DNA of 64,000 nucleotides from Jeotgalibacillus proteolyticus (GTDB lineage: Bacteria > Bacillota > Bacilli > Bacillales > Jeotgalibacillaceae). The first letter of the stretch is position 1. Each line of letters begins with the position of its first letter. The stretch spans positions 1 to 64,000 of the forward strand of contig NZ_PREZ01000002.1 of assembly GCF_002926065.1 (NCBI RefSeq), given 5' to 3'. The position numbers and the translations under genes are program-made. Shown here piece after piece: positions 1 to 7,847 of this stretch. A model generated the notes under the pieces. The model did no database searches, was not told the DNA's origin, and saw nothing but the letters and a program-made list of their open reading frames with translations.

Positions 1-58
1 TGTAGACGTCAAGTCGAATTTTACACTTTTTGCTCGTTTCCTTTTTACACTTTTGCTG
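1..58. repeat. IS21 left terminal inverted repeat
   Basis: Imperfect 58-bp end with two internal copies of a TTTTACACTTTTTGCTC-like motif at about 19-35 and 42-57. It mirrors 2428-2485 base for base in register. Confidence 0.85.
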
Positions 59-809
59 AAAAAATGCTTTTCCGGTTTTTCATACGATGACTCTCCTCGT
101 TTTCACCACCATGGATGACTTCCACACGATGAAGTAAGCGATCTAAAATAGCTGTTGTAATCCCTTGATCACCAATTAAATTACCCCATTCATCTGGACT
201 TTTATTTGAAGTCAGGATGATCGAACTTCGTTCGTATAAATGATTAATCAAATGAAAGAACAAGTTTGCTTCTCTCTGATCCATGGCCATATACATTAAA
301 TCATCGATGATCACAAGATCGGCATTTCTCATTCTTTTGAGTTGAACTTTAGATTTATTCAAATATTCTTCTGATTTTAGTAGCTGCACAAGTTCACCCA
401 TTGTAGCGAAATAAACATTGAACCCTCTGTATACAGCTTCAAGTCCAAGCCCAATTGCGATGTATGTTTTTCCAATGCCGGGGGGACCTAGAAGAATTAA
501 ATTGTACTGTTGCTCTAGCCAGCTTAATTCTCGAAGTTGAGAAAGCTGACGAGCCGTCAGAACGTTTTGTCCTTTCAACTCAAACTCATCTAACGACTTC
601 ACGAAAGGGAAGCGTGCCCATTTCATTCTCTTTTCAAGGCTTTTCGCTTCACGTTTGGCTAATTCATATCGAGTGATAGACTCTAAAAATTCCAAGTAGG
701 TCCATGATGCTTTTTCAGCTTCGCGAAGAAGCTGTGGCAGCTCCTCCGCAGTCTCTGATAAACGTAACTGACGGAATAGATCTTGTAGTTCATGTACAGT
801 CTTATTCAT
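45..809 (-). CDS. istB: IS21 helper ATPase IstB
   Basis: AAA+ ATPase that assists the IstA transposase in target choice and strand transfer. Length is 254 residues, normal for IstB. The Walker A motif GPPGIGKT lies at residues 108-115 and the Walker B motif LVIIDDL at 165-171, followed by a TSNKSPDEW sensor-type segment near residue 205. The ATG overlaps the stop codon of istA by one base (TGATG), so translation is coupled. The C-terminus ends only 44 bases from the left tip, with no room for another gene. Family assignment is firm; activity is inferred from the intact motifs. Confidence 0.95.
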   Translation of the reverse strand: MNKTVHELQDLFRQLRLSETAEELPQLLREAEKASWTYLEFLESITRYELAKREAKSLEKRMKWARFPFVKSLDEFELKGQNVLTARQLSQLRELSWLEQQYNLILLGPPGIGKTYIAIGLGLEAVYRGFNVYFATMGELVQLLKSEEYLNKSKVQLKRMRNADLVIIDDLMYMAMDQREANLFFHLINHLYERSSIILTSNKSPDEWGNLIGDQGITTAILDRLLHRVEVIHGGENEESHRMKNRKSIFSAKV

Positions 810-2368
810 CAGCTTCTACCTCCTAAAATGCTGGTATAGGCATTTAGAGAACGGGTAGAGGCTTTGATATGAGAATGTTTTGGTAGAATGGTATGCAAGG
901 ATTGTACCTCTTCATTTGGTCCGTCTCGCAATGTATCAAGGTGATGGGCAATATCACGAAAATCATTCGCATTGTATAATTTCTCTGTCAGGCACTTGGT
1001 CAAAACAGTATCAATTAACGCTGGATATCGTTGAATGATCTTATTGATAATCACAAATTGATCTCGACGATACCTTGGGTATCTTTGACTAATCTCATCT
1101 AAATAAGTAGTTGCCTGAATCTGATCTTCAAAGTAAGAGATGAGGTGTTGCTTAAACTCTTCAACCCCTTTGGAGCGATCACGGGTATGATGACGGTTTT
1201 GAATAAGTTTTCCTTTTTCTAAGCTAATCATATGCTCGGCAATGACATCACCTTTTGCTTCTCTGCGAATGACAAGGGTCTGATAATCTTCGTCCTTCAC
1301 TTCAATCCACACAAGATTTTCACTCATTGTTTGATAAGTCCCTAATGGGACGGAATAACGGTTTGATTTGTATCGGATCGTATTGTCCTTGCTTACACTT
1401 CTTGTTATACTTTGGTTATTGGTACTTTCATATGAAAGTAATGAAGAGACTGGCTGTAAGTGTTGCTTTTCGAGGAGAAACACTTCTGCTGGTCTTTTTT
1501 TCGTTGTCTGGTGAACCTTATGGTTTCCAGTACGTACGAGCCATTGTCTTGCTCGTTCATTCCAGTCTTCTATGTCGCTAAACACACGACTGTCTGAGAA
1601 ATTGCCTTTTACGTATTTCACTACATTTTCAATCATACCTTTAGATTCTGGGTCAGCTCTTCTGCACAGATAAACGTTAAATTTTCGTTCATTTACATAG
1701 CTTTGAAACTCAGTTGTTAAAAGCAGCTGTCCCGCATTTTCACTCACTGCGATCAAGTTATCCTGGTCATAGACGATTTCTTCTGTTCGTCCTCCATAGA
1801 ACTGAAATGCATTTTCATGGCAGCGAATCGCATCTCTTGTGGTGAAAGGATGGGTCTGCCATTCCGTATATTTTTGTCTGGAGTGGGCCAATACAAAGGC
1901 AATAAAGTACAGTTTGATTTCTTTGTTGTCAGTCGTTTTCTGTCTTGTGATCCCCCAGTCGACCTGAAGTTGTTTACCCATCGGTTGTTCTGGAACAGCT
2001 TCGTATTGACGGACAGTAACCTCTTTCTCAATCTGATAGACTTCTCGAATATCTTTCACATACGCTCTCATCGTACTTTCACCGACCAGGAGGTCGGGAT
2101 ATCTCTCCAAAAGCCAATCATAAATTTGGGCACTACTCAAGTGAGGATACTCTTCCAGCCAGGCTAGTATCCAGTCTTTATAAAGATCTAGTTTTTTCTT
2201 CTTCCCCAAAGGCTGCTCCGTGTATGTTTTTGCTTCCTCAAATGTCATGCCTAAATACTTATAGACAGTCGGTCTTGAAATCTTCAGCTCCTTAGCGATT
2301 TGTGCTATTTTAAACTTTCTCTTATGTAATTCATGAATCTTTATGTATAACACTAACTTCTCCTCCAA
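809..2368 (-). CDS. istA: IS21 transposase IstA
   Basis: DDE transposase of 519 residues. An N-terminal helix-turn-helix covers about residues 20-40 (IAQIAKELKISRPTVYKYL). The integrase core (rve) follows with candidate catalytic residues D137 in QVDWG, D201 in VYDQDN and E247 in GMIENVV. It binds the terminal repeats and carries out the strand cleavage and transfer steps. It precedes istB with a one-base overlap. No frameshift or internal stop is present, so the gene looks functional. The promoter is probably within or just inside the right terminal repeat, but no clear -35/-10 pair was settled on. Confidence 0.95.
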   Translation of the reverse strand: MEEKLVLYIKIHELHKRKFKIAQIAKELKISRPTVYKYLGMTFEEAKTYTEQPLGKKKKLDLYKDWILAWLEEYPHLSSAQIYDWLLERYPDLLVGESTMRAYVKDIREVYQIEKEVTVRQYEAVPEQPMGKQLQVDWGITRQKTTDNKEIKLYFIAFVLAHSRQKYTEWQTHPFTTRDAIRCHENAFQFYGGRTEEIVYDQDNLIAVSENAGQLLLTTEFQSYVNERKFNVYLCRRADPESKGMIENVVKYVKGNFSDSRVFSDIEDWNERARQWLVRTGNHKVHQTTKKRPAEVFLLEKQHLQPVSSLLSYESTNNQSITRSVSKDNTIRYKSNRYSVPLGTYQTMSENLVWIEVKDEDYQTLVIRREAKGDVIAEHMISLEKGKLIQNRHHTRDRSKGVEEFKQHLISYFEDQIQATTYLDEISQRYPRYRRDQFVIINKIIQRYPALIDTVLTKCLTEKLYNANDFRDIAHHLDTLRDGPNEEVQSLHTILPKHSHIKASTRSLNAYTSILGGRS

Positions 2369-2427
2369 AATCCTAACCTCCAGTAAAATAACGTCACGCT
2401 CTATTTTACTAAAGTAGTAGGTTGATT

Positions 2428-2485
2428 GAGCAAAAGTGTAAAATCCTATCGAGCAAAAACTGTCAACTTTATTCTAGCGTTTACA
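2428..2485. repeat. IS21 right terminal inverted repeat
   Basis: Reverse complement begins TGTAAACGC and carries TTTTTGCTCG at its positions 27-36 and TTTTACACTTTTGCTC at 43-58, in register with the left end. It sets the right boundary of the element at 2485. Confidence 0.85.
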
Positions 2486-2532
2486 ACTTTTAACCTGTAC
2501 TGTCTTAATAAAACCTTAAGATAATAAAAAAT

Positions 2533-2560
2533 AGCCCCTCCACCAGTTGGTAGAGGGGTT
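2533..2560 (+). terminator. Terminator-like hairpin
   Basis: Arms CCCCTC (2535-2540) and GAGGGG (2553-2558), extended by AG/TT pairs, with loop core CCAGTTGG. It resembles three other hairpins in the window that carry a TTGG core. No gene reads into it now. Confidence 0.5.
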
Positions 2561-2811
2561 AAATATATTCAGGCATTCTTATTATTCTTTTCTCAAATGT
2601 AGTTTTCCTCACAGACTATCCCTAAATGGTTCTATCCATCAAACACAAACTCCACAAAATTTTAAATTCATCATTAATAACGAATTAAAGAATTTTCAAT
2701 GGCAGCATTTAAAGAGTCTAGGCAGTTATTTATTACAAGAAAAATCCTTCTGGCTACGTTAATTCTAATTTTAAGTTTTAAGGAATTAAGTGTATAGAAA
2801 GATATAAAAAA

Positions 2812-2844
2812 GACCCTCGGCCGATTGGTGATTTGTAGAGGGTC
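2812..2844 (+). terminator. Terminator-like hairpin
   Basis: Arms GACCCTC (2812-2818) and GAGGGTC (2838-2844) followed by AATATTTTATT. The loop contains CGATTGGTG. It is an orphan hairpin upstream of the lipoprotein gene. Confidence 0.5.
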
Positions 2845-3046
2845 AATATTTTATTATTATGGTTTGTAAACAAAAAAAAACCTATTGATCAAGAAGAATT
2901 AATAATTAAAAAAATGAAAAAACCATCTACTTTTGTCACAATTTAATTTATAGTTAAAACATACTATTTACTCTTCATTATAAGACATCACTACCTTCAA
3001 CAATGCAAATGCTATAAAAAATTGTGTAATAGAAAGGTTGGATCGT

Positions 3047-4063
3047 TTGTTAAAAGCTAATCATGTGAAAGCTAAATATTTTGCCTTATTTATTTTTTCC
3101 ACATTCCTATTAAGTGCATGTGGTGGTGACGTGAGTGATCGGAAAATTCAAAACTACTTTAAAGAGAAATATAATATTGATGTAAAAGTTATATCTAGGG
3201 AAGAATGGAATACAGGGAATATGGGGGATTTCACTCACAAAGTAAGACTCAAGGATAACAAAAACGTAACGTTTGACGTCAATGTGAGTGAAGATACGGT
3301 TACCGGCGATAATTACCCCATTGCTGCAAAGAATTACGAGGAGTACAAAAAATTTGAAAAGGTATTACCTACTGTTGAACAACTGGGCTTTGAATTAAAA
3401 TACGGAGAAAATTTCATTTTTCATGAAGTGTATGGATCCGATCAAGTTAAGATATTTTTGGACTTATATACTTCTGAAAAGATCGATTATTTGACGTTTG
3501 AACAACAGCAGTTGGATAACTACTATCAACTGGTTGATGTAGTCCGTTCAAGTGGTGCAGATATTCACCTTCTTACTATAGAGGACAAAAGACAAGATCC
3601 AAATTTTATAAGTGTTCCTATGAAAGAATTACCAAAGGACTTAACTAAGGATGATTTATATTTAAAAATCAGACAAAGGAATTTAGATATGGTTAGTACG
3701 CTAGAAAATGAAGAAGCTACAAAGGTAACAAGTAAGTTAGAAACGAAACGATACGAATTCGCTGATCATTATTATCATAATTGGTTAATGTGCGGAGAAA
3801 CAAATGCAGAAACTGAATGTAAATGGTATTTTGTTAATGTTGAATATGAACAGGATGGTTTGAATTTAACAAATGAGCATCTTGTAAGTGACATTACTTA
3901 TATATATGAATTCTTATCTGAATATCTTAATAATAAACCATTTAAACTAAATGTTACTGAACCACGTGAGGATGTAGATAGCCCATCCATTCACATGGAA
4001 TATGAAGAATGGGGAAAATACGAGGATATACAGCATCTTTTGGAAGTAAAACTAGAAAATTAA
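3047..4063 (+). CDS. Predicted lipoprotein of unknown function
   Basis: I do not recognise the family. The N-terminus is a type II signal peptide with a hydrophobic core and lipobox LLSAC, so the mature protein should be a membrane-anchored lipoprotein on the outer face of the cytoplasmic membrane, about 315 residues long and rich in charged residues. No enzymatic motif is seen. The open frame extends to TTG at 3038, but AGAAAGG ends at 3037, directly against it. TTG at 3047 leaves a 9-base spacing and is preferred. The gene stands alone between hairpins at 2812 and 4196 in an AT-rich accessory stretch beside the IS element, which suggests horizontal acquisition. Confidence 0.72.
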   Translation: MLKANHVKAKYFALFIFSTFLLSACGGDVSDRKIQNYFKEKYNIDVKVISREEWNTGNMGDFTHKVRLKDNKNVTFDVNVSEDTVTGDNYPIAAKNYEEYKKFEKVLPTVEQLGFELKYGENFIFHEVYGSDQVKIFLDLYTSEKIDYLTFEQQQLDNYYQLVDVVRSSGADIHLLTIEDKRQDPNFISVPMKELPKDLTKDDLYLKIRQRNLDMVSTLENEEATKVTSKLETKRYEFADHYYHNWLMCGETNAETECKWYFVNVEYEQDGLNLTNEHLVSDITYIYEFLSEYLNNKPFKLNVTEPREDVDSPSIHMEYEEWGKYEDIQHLLEVKLEN

Positions 4064-4195
4064 ATCACTACTCTCAAAATAACAATTGGATCAATATAAA
4101 TTCACCATATATAATAATTGACCCTACAAAAAACGGATTAATTTATTCGAACTTCACTCTTTAAAACCAATAATAATTCAATAAAATACTATTTG

Positions 4196-4223
4196 AGCCC
4201 GTCCGCTAATTGGTGGACGGGCT
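4196..4223 (+). terminator. Terminator of the lipoprotein gene
   Basis: Perfect arms AGCCCGTCC (4196-4204) and GGACGGGCT (4215-4223) followed by GTTTTAA. The loop core is CTAATTGG. Confidence 0.75.
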
Positions 4224-4274
4224 GTTTTAAATTATTTTCGTTAGAGACTAATTTAATTGCATAGACTTATCAAT

Positions 4275-4586
4275 CTATATGAATAAATACGAATAGATCA
4301 AATAAAAGAATACACTGACTGATAGAGTGGCTATTCCATAAGAATATTTGTTCATACTACTTTCTTTAAAGAGTGTTGTTAGAACATAAGCAACTATAAG
4401 TTGAACACCAAGTAATACTATGGATGGGATAAGTAAATGCATCCATTCTTCTGTTAGTGTTAAATCACCAGGAAAGCTTGAGCTTGCATCTGATCGTCCA
4501 ATTTCGATAATAAAATACATTAACTGTACTGATATCCATGTAGAGATACCACTGATAATTAGTTGAAACAATAATAGTATCGACAT
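4275..4586 (-). CDS. Small membrane protein, unknown function
   Basis: This 103-residue protein has three predicted transmembrane segments: near residues 3-27, 48-68 and 82-102. A short acidic loop separates the first two. GAGGG lies just upstream of the ATG. No conserved motif is recognised and the gene has no obvious operon partner. It lies in the accessory region between an orphan lipoprotein and a recombinase. The coding call rests on the ribosome-binding site and the clear membrane topology. Confidence 0.55.
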   Translation of the reverse strand: MSILLLFQLIISGISTWISVQLMYFIIEIGRSDASSSFPGDLTLTEEWMHLLIPSIVLLGVQLIVAYVLTTLFKESSMNKYSYGIATLSVSVFFYLIYSYLFI

Positions 4587-4779
4587 ACGCCCTCGCTCTT
4601 AAGCAATATTGAATTTTTAATTCTAACGGTGTTTTTATTAATTTATCTCTAGCTACGTAGATCGCCATGATCTCTAAGGAACTATGTTCATTAGAGCATT
4701 TTTAAAAAAGTCCTTCTATCAAATTATGATAAGGGAACTTCCTCATGCTACCACAGTTTTTAAAAGAATTACTCGCCCT

Positions 4780-4971
4780 TCATTGCCCCACAGGTGCAAA
4801 AGCTTCCATGACTCGAATGTGATCTTCACCAGATTTAATTTTTGCATCAATCAGATTAACAAGTTATAACCAAGCGATCCCTAATTTTAAAAAGCCCTCT
4901 TTCTCAACAGTAAGAGAAATTGGACTTTTTTCTATGGATATTTTACCTTCGTATGTCTCATTAAGGAAGAC
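4780..4971 (-). pseudogene. Remnant of an unknown gene with an in-frame stop
   Basis: One minus-strand frame reads on directly after the recombinase stop codon as a plausible soluble protein fragment: a beta-like stretch (NETYEGKISIEKSP), then TVEKEGFLKLGIAWL, a TAA at 4864-4866, then LVNLIDAKIKSGEDHIRVME in the same frame, ending at a TGA at 4780-4782. Composition on both sides of the TAA looks protein-like, while the other frames do not. It has no start codon or ribosome-binding site of its own. The family is not identified. It is probably the C-terminal part of a decayed gene. Confidence 0.35.
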
Positions 4972-4972
4972 C

Positions 4973-5548
4973 CTAATTATTTTCTTCTGATAGCTTTCGA
5001 TATAATGATGCCCGGGAGACATGGGTAATATCACAAATCTGATTTACAGTCATATTTCCTTCCTTATATAGCTTTATTGCCTGATTCATTCCTTCGTGAT
5101 TTTTATCATACTTCTTTGACCTGCCCTTAAATTTCCCCTCTTTCTTCGCAAGTTCAATCCCTTCACGCTGTCTTGTTCGTAAAAGATCCCGCTCTAATTG
5201 GTTAACTCCAGTCATGACCGTAACCAAATATTCGCTGTATGGATTATCTTCTGATAAATCCAGCCATGTATCATTTAGGGATTTTAAGATAGCCTTTTTC
5301 TCCTTAAATTTATTTATTATTTCAAATAGATCCTCAGTACTGTCGACCATATTAATAAGCTCTGTAACATAAATAATGTCACCGTCCCGAAGATCTGCCA
5401 GCATTTTTTGAAGCTGCTCTCGATCCTTTGCTGCTACGGAAGTTTTTTCTAAATAAATTAAATCAATGTCCAATTCATTCAGCTGCTGGAATTGACTTGA
5501 AGCATCCTGACTTATTGAACTTATACGTATATATCCAATCTTTCGCAA
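4973..5548 (-). CDS. Serine recombinase (resolvase/invertase family), catalytic motif altered
   Basis: This 191-residue protein has the resolvase/invertase layout: an N-terminal catalytic fold starting YIRISSISQD (nucleophile serine at about residue 10-11), a long helix E region (NQLERDLLRTRQREGIELA), the hinge GKFKGRSKKYD and a C-terminal helix-turn-helix (MTVNQICDITHVSRASLYRKL). The segment that normally reads like LxRxxRS, with two catalytic arginines, reads here LINMVDST and has neither. On family knowledge, strand exchange should be impaired and the protein may act only as a DNA-binding protein. It is preceded by repeats at 5578-5640 that could be its binding sites. Confidence 0.85.
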   Translation of the reverse strand: MRKIGYIRISSISQDASSQFQQLNELDIDLIYLEKTSVAAKDREQLQKMLADLRDGDIIYVTELINMVDSTEDLFEIINKFKEKKAILKSLNDTWLDLSEDNPYSEYLVTVMTGVNQLERDLLRTRQREGIELAKKEGKFKGRSKKYDKNHEGMNQAIKLYKEGNMTVNQICDITHVSRASLYRKLSEENN

Positions 5549-5577
5549 AATAGCACCTCTTTTTATTGAGACAAGTC

Positions 5578-5640
5578 TTTTGATACAAATATAATACTAC
5601 CTTTTATATCATGTATCAATAGACTATATCTATTGATACA
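5578..5640. repeat. Inverted repeats upstream of recombinase, possible res/operator site
   Basis: The arms TGTATCAATAGA (5612-5623) and TCTATTGATACA (5629-5640) form a perfect 12-bp inverted repeat around CTATA. A further half site TTTGATACAAA occurs at 5579-5589 and a weaker TTAATACATA near 5668. The array sits 30-90 bases upstream of the recombinase start. Serine resolvases bind such dyads in their own promoter region, so a resolution site or autoregulatory operator is likely. Confidence 0.6.
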
Positions 5641-5915
5641 TACTCCTGAATTATTTTTATATTTTTACATATTAATACATATTTCGTTAATGAGATCAAT
5701 AAAGTCTCAAATATTGTTTAGCTTATTTTTTTGATGTATAACAGTCTGGCCTTTGTCTTCCTAAATACAGTATATGGGATAAATAATAAACAAAAATAGT
5801 TTCTCACCAAGTTCAGTTTATTTTACTCATCATCTTTCCTCTCATGACAACTATCCCCTACTGATTTATCCCTTTGCGTAGTTAAAACGTGCATTGATAA
5901 AAATGTAGACTGCTA
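5641..5915. other. AT-rich gap, no gene seen
   Basis: Between the recombinase repeats and the siderophore-gene promoter I find no open frame with a ribosome-binding site and no strong hairpin. Confidence 0.5.
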
Positions 5916-5977
5916 TTGACAAATTTTTTCACAATTAGTATAAATGGTATAGACAGTTGAAAATGATTATCATTATT
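5916..5977 (+). promoter_or_regulatory. Sigma-A promoter with Fur box
   Basis: The -35 TTGACA (5916-5921) and -10 TATAAA (5939-5944) are separated by 17 bases. A Fur-box-like dyad, AAATGATTATCATTATT (5961-5977), overlaps the predicted start of transcription. This predicts iron-dependent repression of the downstream siderophore-binding gene. Confidence 0.82.
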
Positions 5978-6020
5978 ATTTGTTTTCATCTTAGACTATT
6001 TCAGTAAGGAGAAGATCAAT

Positions 6021-6938
6021 TTGAAAAAGCTTGTAGTCCCTTTTGCTATCATTTCCATGCTGTTATTAGCTGCATGCGGAGGAAATGATGCCTCTGAAGG
6101 TGAAGAAAACCAGGTAAGCGGCAACAAAACTATTACCTATCAATCAGAAAGCGGACCGGTAGATGTGCCGGAAAACCCTGAAAGAATAATTGCACTGACA
6201 AACGCACCGAATGTTCTTGCGTTAGAAGGAAAAGTCGTTGGTGTCGATGAATGGACAAACACGAACCCTCTATTTGAACAGAGGCTTGAAGGGATCGAGG
6301 TTGTATCAGAAGAGAATCTCGAAAAAATTATTGAACTGGACCCGGATCTAATCATCGCTGGCACTCATATGAGTAATTTGGAACAGCTCAGTGAAATCGC
6401 ACCAACTGTTGCTTTTACATGGGGGAAGCTGGATTATCTAACTCAGCAGCTTGAGATCGGTAAGCTTTTAAATAAAGAAGATGAAGCTAAGGAATGGATG
6501 GACGATTTTAAAGGTCGAGCAGGCGCGGCTGGAGATGAAATCCGTGAAAAGATTGGTGAGGACGCCACCGTTTCCGTGCTGGAAACCGGAGATAAGGAAA
6601 TGTATGTGTTCGGGGATAATTATGCCCGCGGAACAGAAATTCTTTATCAGGAAATGAAGCTATCCATGCCTGAGAAAGTGGAAGAACTCGCTTTAGAAAG
6701 CGGTGTTTACACCCTTTCCTATGAACTCATTCCTGAATTTGCAGGAGATTATGTAGTTTTAAGTAAGAACGCTGATGTAGACAACTCGTTTATGGAGACT
6801 GACACGTGGAAGAACATCCCCGCTGTGCAGCAGGACCGGGTTATTGAAATTAACACGAAAGCATCTACCTACAGCGATCCGATAACACTTGAGCATCTTC
6901 TTGAGACGTTTGAAAAAGCATTTCTTGAAAGTGAATGA
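6021..6938 (+). CDS. Iron-siderophore ABC transporter substrate-binding lipoprotein
   Basis: It binds a ferric siderophore outside the membrane and passes it to an ABC permease. The 305-residue precursor starts at TTG with AAGGAGAAG upstream, has a signal peptide and lipobox LLAAC (Cys19), then the periplasmic-binding fold typical of FhuD/FecB-type proteins (VPENPERIIALTNAPNVLALEG, cut short: PERII...; DPDLIIAG near residue 110; a long central helix). A Fur-box promoter lies upstream. No permease or ATPase gene is adjacent, so it must serve a transporter encoded elsewhere. A small membrane protein gene follows in the same transcript. Substrate class (hydroxamate or catecholate) cannot be decided. 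Confidence 0.88.
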   Translation: MKKLVVPFAIISMLLLAACGGNDASEGEENQVSGNKTITYQSESGPVDVPENPERIIALTNAPNVLALEGKVVGVDEWTNTNPLFEQRLEGIEVVSEENLEKIIELDPDLIIAGTHMSNLEQLSEIAPTVAFTWGKLDYLTQQLEIGKLLNKEDEAKEWMDDFKGRAGAAGDEIREKIGEDATVSVLETGDKEMYVFGDNYARGTEILYQEMKLSMPEKVEELALESGVYTLSYELIPEFAGDYVVLSKNADVDNSFMETDTWKNIPAVQQDRVIEINTKASTYSDPITLEHLLETFEKAFLESE

Positions 6939-6964
6939 GATCATTTTAGTAAGAGGTGCATGAT

Positions 6965-7153
6965 GTGAAATTAGTAAAAGTTATTTATATACTTCTAACA
7001 GGCAGTGCTCTGCTTTACCTTTACAGCAATGTCATGCCAAAGGATGGTTTGGTAAATGGCATTCTCTATTTTGTCATCGGCATCCCATTAGCATTGATCA
7101 TCATGTCCCTTTTACTTCACTTGTTCGATAAACTTTTAAAAAAAACTGATTAA
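6965..7153 (+). CDS. Small two-TM membrane protein in the siderophore transcript
   Basis: A protein of about 62 residues with two transmembrane helices and a lysine-rich C-terminus (LFDKLLKKTD). The frame can extend to GTG at 6956, but AAGAGGTG (6951-6958) gives proper spacing only to GTG at 6965. It begins 26 bases after the siderophore-binding gene and is followed by a strong terminator, so the two are co-transcribed and presumably iron-regulated. The function is unknown. Confidence 0.6.
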   Translation: MKLVKVIYILLTGSALLYLYSNVMPKDGLVNGILYFVIGIPLALIIMSLLLHLFDKLLKKTD

Positions 7154-7168
7154 AACATACGATATAGA

Positions 7169-7210
7169 AAAGACCCGGGTAAGCAGTACAGCTCACTTCC
7201 CCCGGGTCTT
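7169..7210. terminator. Bidirectional terminator
   Basis: Arms AAGACCCGGG (7169-7178) and CCCGGGTCTT (7201-7210), with T-rich tails on both strands. It separates the siderophore transcript from the convergent CPBP protease gene. Confidence 0.85.
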
Positions 7211-7220
7211 CTTTATTTTT

Positions 7221-7847
7221 TCATCTAATAATAAACCAGTACACAGCAACGATCCCTAGATCACTTAGAGCATGACTAATAATTGCTGCAAGAATTGAGC
7301 CTGTTTTCTCTCTTAAGTAACCAAAAAAGAGGCCGGCAATAAAAACCGGTATGATGGCAGCAAGGCTTGCGATTCCGTAGAAAATCGGTATGACAGATAG
7401 CATATGATAGAGTGTATAAAAGAAAGCAGTAAAAAAAATCGTCCCCCCTGCCTTCATCTTGTCTCTTAGCCTATCAAACATAAATCCTCTCCAGTAGATC
7501 TCCTCTAAAATAGGATTAATCAAAAGCAGCACAACAACCAAAAGCCATTCTACTGTTCCTTCTATCCCCCATTCCAAAAGAAGCACCCGCAGCTTATTAA
7601 GATCCATAAGATACACATGAAGCCCATTTAATCCTCCAAAAATAAAGAGAAAAAACAACAGACCGCTCCCTGCTCCCAAAATTACGGCCTGACGTGTCGG
7701 CTTTATTTTGGGGAAAGCATACTTGAGAATCGGTATGAATAACAGCCAGCCGTAAAACAGAATAAATGTAATGACAACACTCGAAAACAGCTGCAGACCA
7801 ATAAAAATCATTAAAGCAGGTCCTATTAAAAGACTTGCATTTTTCAT
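7221..7847 (-). CDS. CPBP family intramembrane metalloprotease
   Basis: Membrane-embedded CAAX-protease/bacteriocin-processing (Abi/CPBP) protein of 208 residues with about six hydrophobic segments. The family motifs are visible: EEIYWRG (E115, E116, R120), a histidine in FYTLYHML (H148) and SHALSD (H192, D196). In other bacteria, such proteins process prenylated or secreted peptides or give bacteriocin self-immunity. The substrate here is unknown. The start codon overlaps the stop of the upstream hydrolase gene by four bases, so the two form an operon. Confidence 0.88.
   Translation of the reverse strand: MKNASLLIGPALMIFIGLQLFSSVVITFILFYGWLLFIPILKYAFPKIKPTRQAVILGAGSGLLFFLFIFGGLNGLHVYLMDLNKLRVLLLEWGIEGTVEWLLVVVLLLINPILEEIYWRGFMFDRLRDKMKAGGTIFFTAFFYTLYHMLSVIPIFYGIASLAAIIPVFIAGLFFGYLREKTGSILAAIISHALSDLGIVAVYWFIIR

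Larger units (their letters stand above)
1..2485 (-). mobile_element. Complete IS21-family insertion sequence
   Basis: The element encodes the two overlapping IS21-type genes istA and istB and is bounded by matching ends. The first 58 bases and the reverse complement of 2428-2485 align without gaps. Both start with TGTARACG, both have TTTTTGCTCG ending at position 36, and both have TTTTACACTTTTGCT-like repeats ending at position 58. This double-repeat end is typical of IS21. The left tip is base 1 of the window, so the left target duplication cannot be seen. Both reading frames are intact, so the copy may be active. Confidence 0.93.
2486..3046. other. Non-coding gap with two terminator-like hairpins
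   Basis: No convincing gene was found between the IS21 right end and the lipoprotein gene. An open frame at 2547-2762 lacks a ribosome-binding site and has no coding character. The stretch holds two GC-rich hairpins (2533-2560 and 2812-2844) with T-rich tails in an otherwise very AT-rich sequence. They probably mark the 3' ends of genes that have been lost. Confidence 0.6.

Noticed and set aside
2547-2762. 71-residue open frame after the IS element
   Set aside because: No ribosome-binding site, starts inside a terminator hairpin, and no protein-like composition.
4684-4869. 61-residue plus-strand frame
   Set aside because: It is antisense to the more protein-like remnant at 4780-4971 and has no ribosome-binding site.
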